This document shows, in pieces, positions 24,604-33,523 of a DNA stretch of 62,033 nucleotides. The notes beneath the pieces were generated by a model. The model was not told the origin of the DNA. It was given only the letters and a program-made list of their open reading frames with translations, and did no database searches. The stretch comes from a virus. The translations under genes and the position numbers were made by a program. Position 1 is the stretch's first letter. Every line of letters starts with the position of its first letter. Location of the stretch: IMG/VR virus record IMGVR_UViG_3300025133_000103, positions 1-62,033 of that record. The stretch is one strand, 5' to 3'.

Positions 24604-25359
24604 ATGGTAAGCGTATTACAGGTATACAATGCCTTAAAAGATCTGACGAATAAAGAGCAGAAAGGATTTGTCACCCCACAGGTGTTTAACTCTTTCGCGG
24701 CTTTAGCTCAGATGAATATATACAACGAGCTTTTTACGGAGCTTGTAGGCGCTAAGAAGTTAGGTCGGCAGAGCTTTGACCCAGGTCGAGATAAGTCGGT
24801 TCGTAAGCAGCGCTTAGAGGATCTTGCTTTTTTTATCAGAAAGAAGGAGTTGTTTAATAGCGGGTCTTTGTTTGCAAAGCCCACGAATTTATCTAAGATA
24901 ATTTCCCTTACAGTAGACAGCTTTGTCGATCCCACCGAAGGCGGGGTGGTAGAAGATCGAGTGACCTGCGAACTGGTTTATGATCCAGAGAAGATGGACA
25001 GGATTGTGGGTAGTAATCTGTCTGCCCCTACCTCTAACTTCCCTGTTGCTTTGGTGTCCACAAAAGACATAGAGATATTTCCAGACGAAGTTGAAATTGC
25101 AATTCTTACGTACTACGCCAAACCATCATCGTTTGATTCTGACGGGAATATTTCTCTCGGATCCCCATTCTACGACTTTGAAGTCGTGGGCTTTAACGGG
25201 GACGACCTGATTGAGTTACCTACTAGCAATTGCAGGGACTTTATGCTTCCGCCGCATTACTTAACAGAGGTTGTTATGGAGATGGCTAAACTTCTCGGTG
25301 TTAGACTGCGAGACCCGAACATCCAGACCTTTGCATCACAAGAAGAAGCATCTGAATAA
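24604..25359 (+). CDS. head-tail adaptor (ring) protein, probable
   Basis: A 251-residue mixed alpha/beta protein, first gene of the tail transcription unit. Its helical N-terminus (VLQVYNALKDLTNKEQKGFV; FNSFAALAQMNIYNELFTEL) and C-terminus (LPPHYLTEVVMEMAKLLGVR) are followed by a one-base overlap with the next gene (TAATG). By gene order (capsid, adaptors, nozzle) it should be a portal-proximal ring protein. No sequence family recognised. Confidence 0.55.
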   Translation: MVSVLQVYNALKDLTNKEQKGFVTPQVFNSFAALAQMNIYNELFTELVGAKKLGRQSFDPGRDKSVRKQRLEDLAFFIRKKELFNSGSLFAKPTNLSKIISLTVDSFVDPTEGGVVEDRVTCELVYDPEKMDRIVGSNLSAPTSNFPVALVSTKDIEIFPDEVEIAILTYYAKPSSFDSDGNISLGSPFYDFEVVGFNGDDLIELPTSNCRDFMLPPHYLTEVVMEMAKLLGVRLRDPNIQTFASQEEASE

Positions 25360-26219
25360 TGAGCCAAGTAAAAGTAAAACTTAACCAGATCATTAAGGAC
25401 TTCATCATCACGCTTGATGGGGACGACTACGCGGGTAACGTATCCGATTCGGCTATACGTAACTTTGCGCTACGAGGTATACGTGAGATAGGGTTTGACC
25501 TTGGTAAGAAAATCAAGTCGCTAAAGCTGGATGTTCAGTCCAACGATACTGTCACTTTGCCAGACGATTTTGTTGATCTGCTTAAAGTAGGTATCGTTGA
25601 TGCCGATGGTATTATTAGGGTTTTTGGTAACAACAAGAACATCAACTATTCTAGACGAATATTACAAGATACTACGGCAGACGGCTCGACAACGGACGAC
25701 ACCGTTTATACGACTGATAGTTCGACGGGTCCAATGAATATTAATGCCAACTTAATTCTTGATAGGGAGGACTCTAAGACAGCTACTTCTGGTTCTGGTA
25801 ATTCAAGTCCCGATGCTGGTTCATACGTCTTTGACAATTACATGGCCCAAGGGGGTCCAGGTCGCCTATACGGTGTAGGAGGGGGTCATCTAGCGGGGGA
25901 GTACAGACTGAACCTGGATCAGAACAGAATTGAGATAGAGGCCAATAGCGGGTACTCAGAGGTTGTTATGGAGTACGTCGCTGATGAGGCTAGGTCTACA
26001 GACCCAGAAGTACACGTATATGCCGAGGAGGCCCTTAGGACGTATATGTACTACAAAATTATTGAGAGAAAATCTACAGTGCCTGCTAACGAGAAGGCTC
26101 GTGCCAGGTCTGAGTACTATAACGAGAGACGCAAAGCGAACGCTCGACTAAGCAACTTCTCTAAAGAAGAAGCCCTGAAGACCATTCGCAAGAACTTCCA
26201 ACAGGCACCTAAGTATTAA
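25359..26219 (+). CDS. T7 gp11-like tail adaptor, probable
   Basis: 286 residues. The opening (LNQIIKDFIITLDGDDYAG; IRNFALRGIREIGFDLGKKI; SNDTVTLPDDFVDLLKVGIV) is the pattern of gatekeeper/adaptor proteins of podoviruses, a helix bundle followed by 'LPDDFv-l-kV-i'. The C-terminal helices (EEALRTYMYYKIIERKSTVP; KARARSEYYNERRKANARL) support it. It overlaps the next gene as TAATG. Confidence 0.65.
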   Translation: MSQVKVKLNQIIKDFIITLDGDDYAGNVSDSAIRNFALRGIREIGFDLGKKIKSLKLDVQSNDTVTLPDDFVDLLKVGIVDADGIIRVFGNNKNINYSRRILQDTTADGSTTDDTVYTTDSSTGPMNINANLILDREDSKTATSGSGNSSPDAGSYVFDNYMAQGGPGRLYGVGGGHLAGEYRLNLDQNRIEIEANSGYSEVVMEYVADEARSTDPEVHVYAEEALRTYMYYKIIERKSTVPANEKARARSEYYNERRKANARLSNFSKEEALKTIRKNFQQAPKY

Positions 26220-29200
26220 TGCCTATAGATAAACTTACACCTAGGCAGCTAGATGCTGACTCGGATAGCAAGCTCGTCAAGAAGACGGCTATGCTCGACG
26301 CGCTGAACCTCTACTCTGGAGACACAGGGGGTAGCGGTGGTGATGGGGATATGGGGGTCCTTAAGAATATCAAGGGGAACCGCAAGGTTACAGAAGCAGA
26401 AGCTCTACCTAACGACGCTAGGGTTATAGGTAAAGTTGAGGACAAGAAGACCAGTTTGGTTTATCTGTTTGTTTACAGCGAAACAGCTGCTGAGCAGGGT
26501 GTCTGGGCTTACGATCCTCTAGGTCGGCTCCCAAATTCCGAAACGAACAGCCTACGCCTTATATACAAGAGCGCACAGTTTAACTTTCCGCAGGATGGCT
26601 TTGTGAAGGGTGATATTGTTTATAGCAATGCCAGAACGGAAGGGGTGGCGGCGGCCTTCGGCGAGCTGGGTGTTGACTTTGATAAAGACACTCTTATTTA
26701 TTTTACAGATAATACAAACGAGCCCCGTAAGATAAACGCATACAGAGCTCTTTTGGCTAATGGGTCAGCAATACACGGCGAAGAGGATATATATGCCGAG
26801 GCAGATTTTATTACAGCTTGTCCTAAGACACCTATCAAGCCTATTTCTTTTTTCTTCAGGGCCGATACGTCTAAACCAACAAATAACTTTTTGGGTGTTC
26901 CAGGGTTCCAGTTTGCTTATCAGAACATATATAAAGACGGTATAGAGTCGGCTATCTCATGCTATTCAGATATAGCCTTCCCTCCCTCTGTAATTAATCA
27001 AGGGGCTTCACCAAATCCAAACCATGAAGCGGTAAACGAATGTGTTCTAACCATCCCCTCTCAAGGACCAGAAATTGAATCTGTTCGTATTGTTGCTAGG
27101 CAGGGCAACACAGGGAGTTTTTTGGTTGTCGATGAAATAGACAACACTCCAGGCGATTTAGAGTATAGCTTTTACAATGACAGAATTGTAACGGGAGTAA
27201 GTACGGACGAAGTAAATAAGCAGTTCGATTCTGTACCTAGAAAGGCCCAAGGCCAAACAACCTCATCCAATAGGATGATGTACGGGAACTATTTAGATGG
27301 GTTTGATAACGTACAAACCTCCTGTACAGCCACCCTTACGTACTCCGAAAGGCCCCAAGATTTTGTGGACTTCAATATAAAGGTTCGTCCTAGTATTGGG
27401 GTTCATCAAGATCAAGTGCAAAGCACGGCAACCACACGTAAGTCTGCTGGTTTCTTTCTAGACTGTAGGCACCTCCCCTCTTCTATTTCGGCAGGAGGAA
27501 ATTTCGAGGTTAAGCTCTCTTTTTCCCCAGACAGAAACTGGCACCTATACAACTGTGACGGATCTTATCATCAGTCGCATCAAGTAGGGTTTCTAAAGCA
27601 GGTAAATCCAAATGTTCTATTTGATTCGGTAAACGAAGAGGATCTTTATAGGATAACCTCTCCTGAGGAGGCGGGATCAGTACATCTGATTGATAATGAT
27701 TTTTCCTGCTGGGGGGCAGTGCTCGTGAACGAAGATTCAAGTGGTGTTGACTCAGCATCAAACATGTGGGCTCCCCAGTTTACACCTGCTCTAAATTCGC
27801 AAAATTTTTCTTCGGTTCAATCGGACCCATTCGCCGTAAAAATAGGATCTAGCGCGGGGTCCCCTCTAATACTTGCGGGCGGTGCTATTACGTTTTCCGT
27901 GAAGTTTACTGTTAACCAAGATATAGACGATAATTTTCCTATAGCGGTGGGTAGTTTTCTTGAGAGCGCTTTTAGCGGGGGAGACGGAGGGAATGCGGCT
28001 TTTAGTATAACCGAAAGTAAGTTAGAGAGCTCTTATGATATAAACCTCGGACTTGGGGACGGAGACAAGATAAAGCAGGATTACGTAGGAAAATCTAATA
28101 GCGACTCTAAGTCCAGGCTAATAATGCCTGTTGGCGGCAAATCCCAACTCTCTGGTGCGCCTCATGGTCATGTTATAATAAACAAAGCCACCCCTGTCTT
28201 TGGTTTAGAGGTCGCCAAGAACGAGCAGATAGGTCCTGGTGACGAATTTAATTCTAGACCATTTGGTACGGCGTCTTTTGTCTTTAAGTTAAAGAGCATA
28301 GGGGATGACCCTGAGGTTCATACGTGTCTTAGAAGCGCTTTTAACTTTGTGCCTGACGGGGAGTCTCCGTTACCAAGCTATATTGGAGGCCCGTCACAAT
28401 CTTCTCTAGAGGGATATCCTTTGGATTGGCTTGTGATCACTAAAGCAACCCTATCAGATCCTGATTTTGACGATATTTCCTCCTTTTTTGCGGATAACGG
28501 ATACCCCGCTGTTGTCAATCCCGATAATAACGAAATCGCCTATTCTCCAGAGGAGGTATTCGGAGTGTGGGCATTTTCGCCTCAGGTTGACGTTACCACT
28601 GTAGGAGGAACCGTGCTAGATCCTATTGTTACTATTGAGCCCTCCGAGTATAATATCCCTGTATTTCAGCAGTATTGGGTAAATCAAATAGGGTATATCG
28701 CTGATCCGAACTCTATTTTTGACCCAGAGGTACCTGGAATATGCTTGATGGACGGCGAAGGTGGACCTGGAGGAGGGGTGTCTAGAGGTGGGGGCGGCAA
28801 CCCTTACGACGACATAAAGCTTTTCGATCAAGGTTCTGTATTGTGTACTCCTCTTTTAGTTCCAGATAACGAAGGAGAAGGGGACGGGTTACCCAATGTG
28901 GCATACGGAACGCAAGATCAAACTACGTTTTTTAGAGGAAGGATTGATTTTAAAACAACTATGCTAAGCAATGGTGTAGATAACCAGACGGCACTTCCTT
29001 TGATTGTTAAAGAGATAAATGAAAATGAAGGGTACGACTCCACAATGCCATACCCTGTTCCTTTTAAAGAGGATGACGGGGATGCGCTAGACGCAAGTTC
29101 TGTGAACTTCAAGCCCCTTCAGTCCTTTGTGGAGGTTTTGAGTAGCGCATTTAACTTCGATATTGAAACCGATTTTAGCAGGACCTTTAAGTCAAATGCT

Positions 29201-31294
29201 AATCACGACTTTGGCGTGGTATATTACGACGAGAGAGGTAGACATGGATTTGTAAATCACTTGAAAACAGTGTTTGTTCCTGACTATTCGTCTCAAGGGA
29301 GGGCTGAGCACACGGATGAGGATGTTCTAGAGGGAGGCCGCGTATCGGTTAAACTTCGGCTCGATCACGCTCCGCCAGAGTGGGCTCATTACTATAAGAT
29401 AGTGTACGCTAAAAATACTAGCGTAAAGGATTTTGTTCAGTACACTTCTGGGGGTGCTTTTGCTTCGGAGATACAACAAGAGGTGGTTCCAGAGCACGGG
29501 AATATATACGTCTCTTTAAATTACTTACAGGGTCATTCCTTGTCATACGTTAGTTCATTTGGAGCAAGAACCCCAGAAGGAGGGTTAAACTTCTATAAGT
29601 TTGAAGAGGGAGATAAACTTATCGTTATCTCTGCTTTTAACGGAGAAGAGAGGGAGTTTTATAATAAATATGAATTAGAGGTTGTCGGGCAAGTAAAGCT
29701 TGGGGAAGATGATAATCCTCTGTCTAATGACCCTGAAGAAAACCAGATGGGCGACTTTGTTATTGTTAGAAACAACCCAGACGCGGTTGGGTTTACATAC
29801 ACAGAGGTTCTTTCGGGGAGCGATAGATGGGGGGATAATTGCATCATAGAGCTTAGAAGCCCTTTTAAGGAAATAGATCTCGATAAGAGGCTTTATTATG
29901 AGATAGGAGACACGTATGACGTGGTTATTGGTAACGAATCTTCGGACTTTCCTGGTCAGAGGCTTCACGGATCGAACCCTATAACTCTAAATAAAGGGGA
30001 TGTATGGTTTAGAAGGATCCCTCTTAACGTGAGAGACCAGCCTGATTTCAATGACCTTATAACACAAAATGACGGAGAGGATACCGACCCTACACCTAAC
30101 TTTAAAAGCTATTACTTAGAGTCTAATACGGCTACTGATTTGTTTAGAGCTGATAGCTCTTTGATAGGAAGGCCCAACGCTATTCTCGAAGACGCTTTAG
30201 AGACGATTAGAGAAGCAACGATAACGTACTCAGACCCTAGTAACCCAGAGTCTAAAAAAGTTAACTACTCTTCTTTTAACAACTCCTTGGCTAACTTTAA
30301 AGACCTATCAGAAAAGCACGGGAGCATTAACTATATATCAGACCAGTCCGACTCTATCCTTGCTATACAAGAAAACAAAGTGAGTAGAATTCCCGTAAAC
30401 AGAAGCTTATTGGCTGACGTGAAGGGGTCCTCTAGTATTATAGCCTCTAGAAATATTCTTGGGGAGGTGATACATTATCCTGGGGAGAGCGGCTGCGATA
30501 ACGATCCGTCGTCTGTGGCGGATATCGAGGATGCGGTATTTTTCGCCAATAAGTCCTTGGGTAAGATATATAGATTTGATATAAATGGGGGCGTTAAGGC
30601 TGTTTCCGATCTTCAGGTGGCGTCGCTATTTAGAAATATGTTTAAGGACGCACTCGCCGATGTGCCTGATAATCAGCACGTTAGGGTGATTGGAGGCTAC
30701 GACCCTGTAAAAGAGGAGTACTTGATTACAGTGGTTAGCCTTGAAGATAAAACAACAACAGGCGTAGAAGTAACCGAACAACCTAGTGGGACTGTCGCCC
30801 CTACAGGTACGGAGGATACGGATGAAGGCGGTGGAGGAGGTCCAGCACCTGATGAAGAAGATGGTGACGGCGGTGGTGGGGAAGACGACGATGGCGACGC
30901 AGTTGCTTTAACTGCCATTCCTATTTTAGATTTAGTTCAAGAGTTTTTAGCTAGACCAGATAATACTAAATTCGCGGCTCTTGCCGAACAAATGACGCTA
31001 GCCCAGTTCAATGAACTAAGGAGTCAGGCAAGCAATAGTGTTGTTTTGGCAGACGTAAATTCTGACGGTGCTGTCGCTGTGACGGACCTGTTAGACCTCT
31101 TAGCTGCTTATGAATTGGATTATGATGAGGGCGATAAACTAAAAGACCCCGCAGCTGGTACGCTACAGAGCGTGTATTGTGAAGGAACCAGTCAATGGGG
31201 TGTATACGCCGACGGATCGGGAGGCACGTACAATCAAATAATAGAAGAAAATAGCCTCCAGTGTGGTTATACTCCTCCGCAGTCTTTTGAATAA
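26219..31294 (+). CDS. giant tail nozzle (muzzle-like) protein with a dockerin-like C-terminus
   Basis: A 1691-residue protein. The opening 200 residues match the shared pattern of Bacteroidota podovirus nozzle/muzzle proteins: LVKKTAMLDALNLYSG, VLKNIKGNRKV, LPNDARVIGKVEDKK, VYLFVYSE, AYDPLGRLP, LIYFTDNTNEPRKINAYRAL. The centre is a long chain of beta domains. Near the end an acidic glycine linker (about 1535-1565) precedes DVNSDGAVAVTDLLDLLAAY (about 1611-1630), which looks like one dockerin/EF-hand calcium-binding repeat, and then a short Cys-containing tail. It probably forms the end of the short tail tube. Confidence 0.7.
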   Translation: MPIDKLTPRQLDADSDSKLVKKTAMLDALNLYSGDTGGSGGDGDMGVLKNIKGNRKVTEAEALPNDARVIGKVEDKKTSLVYLFVYSETAAEQGVWAYDPLGRLPNSETNSLRLIYKSAQFNFPQDGFVKGDIVYSNARTEGVAAAFGELGVDFDKDTLIYFTDNTNEPRKINAYRALLANGSAIHGEEDIYAEADFITACPKTPIKPISFFFRADTSKPTNNFLGVPGFQFAYQNIYKDGIESAISCYSDIAFPPSVINQGASPNPNHEAVNECVLTIPSQGPEIESVRIVARQGNTGSFLVVDEIDNTPGDLEYSFYNDRIVTGVSTDEVNKQFDSVPRKAQGQTTSSNRMMYGNYLDGFDNVQTSCTATLTYSERPQDFVDFNIKVRPSIGVHQDQVQSTATTRKSAGFFLDCRHLPSSISAGGNFEVKLSFSPDRNWHLYNCDGSYHQSHQVGFLKQVNPNVLFDSVNEEDLYRITSPEEAGSVHLIDNDFSCWGAVLVNEDSSGVDSASNMWAPQFTPALNSQNFSSVQSDPFAVKIGSSAGSPLILAGGAITFSVKFTVNQDIDDNFPIAVGSFLESAFSGGDGGNAAFSITESKLESSYDINLGLGDGDKIKQDYVGKSNSDSKSRLIMPVGGKSQLSGAPHGHVIINKATPVFGLEVAKNEQIGPGDEFNSRPFGTASFVFKLKSIGDDPEVHTCLRSAFNFVPDGESPLPSYIGGPSQSSLEGYPLDWLVITKATLSDPDFDDISSFFADNGYPAVVNPDNNEIAYSPEEVFGVWAFSPQVDVTTVGGTVLDPIVTIEPSEYNIPVFQQYWVNQIGYIADPNSIFDPEVPGICLMDGEGGPGGGVSRGGGGNPYDDIKLFDQGSVLCTPLLVPDNEGEGDGLPNVAYGTQDQTTFFRGRIDFKTTMLSNGVDNQTALPLIVKEINENEGYDSTMPYPVPFKEDDGDALDASSVNFKPLQSFVEVLSSAFNFDIETDFSRTFKSNANHDFGVVYYDERGRHGFVNHLKTVFVPDYSSQGRAEHTDEDVLEGGRVSVKLRLDHAPPEWAHYYKIVYAKNTSVKDFVQYTSGGAFASEIQQEVVPEHGNIYVSLNYLQGHSLSYVSSFGARTPEGGLNFYKFEEGDKLIVISAFNGEEREFYNKYELEVVGQVKLGEDDNPLSNDPEENQMGDFVIVRNNPDAVGFTYTEVLSGSDRWGDNCIIELRSPFKEIDLDKRLYYEIGDTYDVVIGNESSDFPGQRLHGSNPITLNKGDVWFRRIPLNVRDQPDFNDLITQNDGEDTDPTPNFKSYYLESNTATDLFRADSSLIGRPNAILEDALETIREATITYSDPSNPESKKVNYSSFNNSLANFKDLSEKHGSINYISDQSDSILAIQENKVSRIPVNRSLLADVKGSSSIIASRNILGEVIHYPGESGCDNDPSSVADIEDAVFFANKSLGKIYRFDINGGVKAVSDLQVASLFRNMFKDALADVPDNQHVRVIGGYDPVKEEYLITVVSLEDKTTTGVEVTEQPSGTVAPTGTEDTDEGGGGGPAPDEEDGDGGGGEDDDGDAVALTAIPILDLVQEFLARPDNTKFAALAEQMTLAQFNELRSQASNSVVLADVNSDGAVAVTDLLDLLAAYELDYDEGDKLKDPAAGTLQSVYCEGTSQWGVYADGSGGTYNQIIEENSLQCGYTPPQSFE

Positions 31295-31306
31295 CCGAAA
31301 CCTATA

Positions 31307-32200
31307 ATGACGATAGCATACTCAAATAGATACAACGCATGGAGCACGAGGTACAGCTTCGAGCCTACTTGTTATGCGAGTACAGACAACTTCTTTATCT
31401 CTTCTAAGGACGGGGAGGGGGTGTGGGAGCACGACGTAAACCCCAAGCGTTGCACGTTTTATGGTGAAGGGTCTGGAGCCTCTATAGAAGTGGCTGCCAA
31501 TCAGGATCCTTCGGCTGTAAAGATTTTTAAATCTATCTCTATAGAGACCAATGAGAACGAATGGACAGCAGAGGTGTTTACGAACGACGAGTATACAGGC
31601 AACGAAAGGCAAGAAGGATCTATCGACTCTTTTATCTCTAAAGAGGGGTATAAGTACGCTGACACACCGCGCTCTTCTATCAACTCTTCTTCTAATATAG
31701 TTCCTTATATAGGAGACATGACTCTTCCTAATAACGAACAGTCTGTGAATCTTTTAGAGGGGTTAACCGCAGCCCTTGAGGATCATGTTTACGCTATGTT
31801 TTATTTTGATTCGCCGATTAGCTTGCCTGTAAGTGAATCTCTTAATGTTAGAATATATTCAAGTCAAGACGGAGAACTTCAAGACCCTTCGGTGCCTGGT
31901 GTTCCCGTTAGTCTTAAGATGTACGCGCACTCGATATTAGAAGGGAACGTACTTGTTGTTCTGGTTGATGTATCTGACTCTACTTTCGATCAGAATAATA
32001 TCTATGATTTTGCTGAGGGAGCTCTCAATGGTTCTAGTTTAGCTTTCGTCTCCCCTGCCAGCGTAAACGGGGATTCGATGCGAGGGCCGTACTTAAGAAC
32101 TAAAATAACAACAACGACCACCGAACCTTTAGAGCTTCACGCAATCAACGTAGATTACGAGTTTTCTAAGCTTGACGCTCGTTTAACTCAAAATACTTAA
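31307..32200 (+). CDS. hypothetical tail protein
   Basis: 297 residues, beta-rich, acidic and aromatic (MTIAYSNRYNAWSTRYSFEP; FFISSKDGEGVWEHDVNPKR). The opening resembles the part of nozzle proteins where 'n-k-WTs-y-sf-P' precedes a strand pair describing a beta-propeller blade, so it may be a split-off nozzle domain or tail tip protein. It lies between nozzle and ejection proteins. Confidence 0.55.
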   Translation: MTIAYSNRYNAWSTRYSFEPTCYASTDNFFISSKDGEGVWEHDVNPKRCTFYGEGSGASIEVAANQDPSAVKIFKSISIETNENEWTAEVFTNDEYTGNERQEGSIDSFISKEGYKYADTPRSSINSSSNIVPYIGDMTLPNNEQSVNLLEGLTAALEDHVYAMFYFDSPISLPVSESLNVRIYSSQDGELQDPSVPGVPVSLKMYAHSILEGNVLVVLVDVSDSTFDQNNIYDFAEGALNGSSLAFVSPASVNGDSMRGPYLRTKITTTTTEPLELHAINVDYEFSKLDARLTQNT

Positions 32201-32205
32201 ATTTG
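32198..32205 (+). promoter_or_regulatory. possible promoter -7 box TAAATTTG
   Basis: TAAATTTGC overlaps the preceding stop codon and is seven bases before the ATG at 32213. It fits the TAnnTTTG box, but AT-rich chance matches are more likely here than for the TATATTTGC boxes. Confidence 0.4.
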
Positions 32206-32212
32206 CTAGATC

Positions 32213-33523
32213 ATGGGTAAAGTAAAGAAATACAATAGCGGAGGGACGTTTGATTGGAGTAGTTTCCTCAGCGGTGTTAACCCATCAGGAGGTGGCACGG
32301 ATCGGTTTGGAAAACCCATCCCTGGAATGATACCTGGAGGCGGTGGTATTGCGGGTGCTGCGGGTATAGTGGGCGGCGTTGCGGATCTTTTTGGGTCGAA
32401 GAACGAGATAAAAAGACAAGAAGGTTTTCGTGATGACGCTATCGCTGGTGCGGCTAAAGCACGTAAGTCGCTCGAAGACGAACAGATGACTATCTCGCAA
32501 GCCCAGAGAGATTTGGCTACTGCGGGGATCCGCCCTACGGACCTTTCTCCTATGCAGGCTATTCAAGCTACGGAGATAGGCGCTTTGGCCTCTGACCCTA
32601 GAGCTTTAATGGGGGGTATAGGGGCTAGCTCGCAACGCGCTCAACAAAACACTATGATGGCTCAGCAAGCAGACCTTGGTCGGGAGCTGGGGGCTATGGG
32701 CAAGCTGGCTGATTTAGAGCAGGGAGCTTTGGATGCGAACACGATCAACCAACGCGCTTTATTTCAAGGTGATTATGACAGGAACTTATCGGACAAAGCT
32801 ACAGCGCTTTCTAATATAGAGACAGCTAGGCAGCAGAAGAGAGATGCTTGGGGGAATATTATAGGAGGTGTAGCTAATGTCGGTATAGCGGCTGCAACGG
32901 GTGGATTTGGCGGAGGCGGCGGGGGTGATGCATTAAAAAACCTAACAGGAAAGAGTTCAGGAGGAAGTTACGAAATGGGTGTTCCGTCGATGACAGACAA
33001 CCAAACCCCTTACTCTACTCAGACTGGGCTTCAGGGCGGTTTTGGGCTTCAGGCCCACGAAGGAGAGAACTATCAATCCCTGCAAGAACAAATGGCGGGT
33101 GGATTTGGCCTCAATCCTATTCAAAGGAGGCTGCTTAGAGGATTTCAGGAGGGAGGCAAAGTTAAATACCAAGAAGGCGGGCAGATACCTGAAGAGCTGT
33201 TGCAGCAGATAATGGCAGAGAACCAAGGGCGAGAAGAACAGCCTATGGAAGAGGAGCAACCCATAGTACAAAAGACAGAAGGGGAGTTCGATCATGATAC
33301 CAACAAGAAGGCTATCGTAGACGAAGAGACAGGAGAGAAAGAAGGGGAAGCAACAGGGGGTGAATATATCCTTAACCCCGAACAGGGCGATGCTATTAAA
33401 AGTCAGTACGAAACGATTGTACAGATGATAGACAACGGTGACGAACCAACGCTAGAAGAGCTTCAGAATTTGTTTGATGCTGTTCACGAGGTGTTCGGTC
33501 AACCACAATTCAACGAAGCATAA
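32213..33523 (+). CDS. internal virion (ejection) protein, gp14-like by position
   Basis: 436 residues. A Gly/Ala-rich segment (GGGGIAGAAGIVGGVADLFG, about 42-61) could insert into membranes. A long helical region (QEGFRDDAIAGAAKARKSLE; LADLEQGALDANTINQRALF) follows, then a second glycine run (GGFGGGGGGDAL). The C-terminal 130 residues carry GGKVKYQEGGQIP and EGEFDHDTNKKAIVDEET followed by GGEYILNPEQGDAI, a motif often seen in cargo proteins of Bacteroidota phages. It is ejected with DNA in the T7-like model. It overlaps the next gene (TAATG). Confidence 0.6.
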   Translation: MGKVKKYNSGGTFDWSSFLSGVNPSGGGTDRFGKPIPGMIPGGGGIAGAAGIVGGVADLFGSKNEIKRQEGFRDDAIAGAAKARKSLEDEQMTISQAQRDLATAGIRPTDLSPMQAIQATEIGALASDPRALMGGIGASSQRAQQNTMMAQQADLGRELGAMGKLADLEQGALDANTINQRALFQGDYDRNLSDKATALSNIETARQQKRDAWGNIIGGVANVGIAAATGGFGGGGGGDALKNLTGKSSGGSYEMGVPSMTDNQTPYSTQTGLQGGFGLQAHEGENYQSLQEQMAGGFGLNPIQRRLLRGFQEGGKVKYQEGGQIPEELLQQIMAENQGREEQPMEEEQPIVQKTEGEFDHDTNKKAIVDEETGEKEGEATGGEYILNPEQGDAIKSQYETIVQMIDNGDEPTLEELQNLFDAVHEVFGQPQFNEA

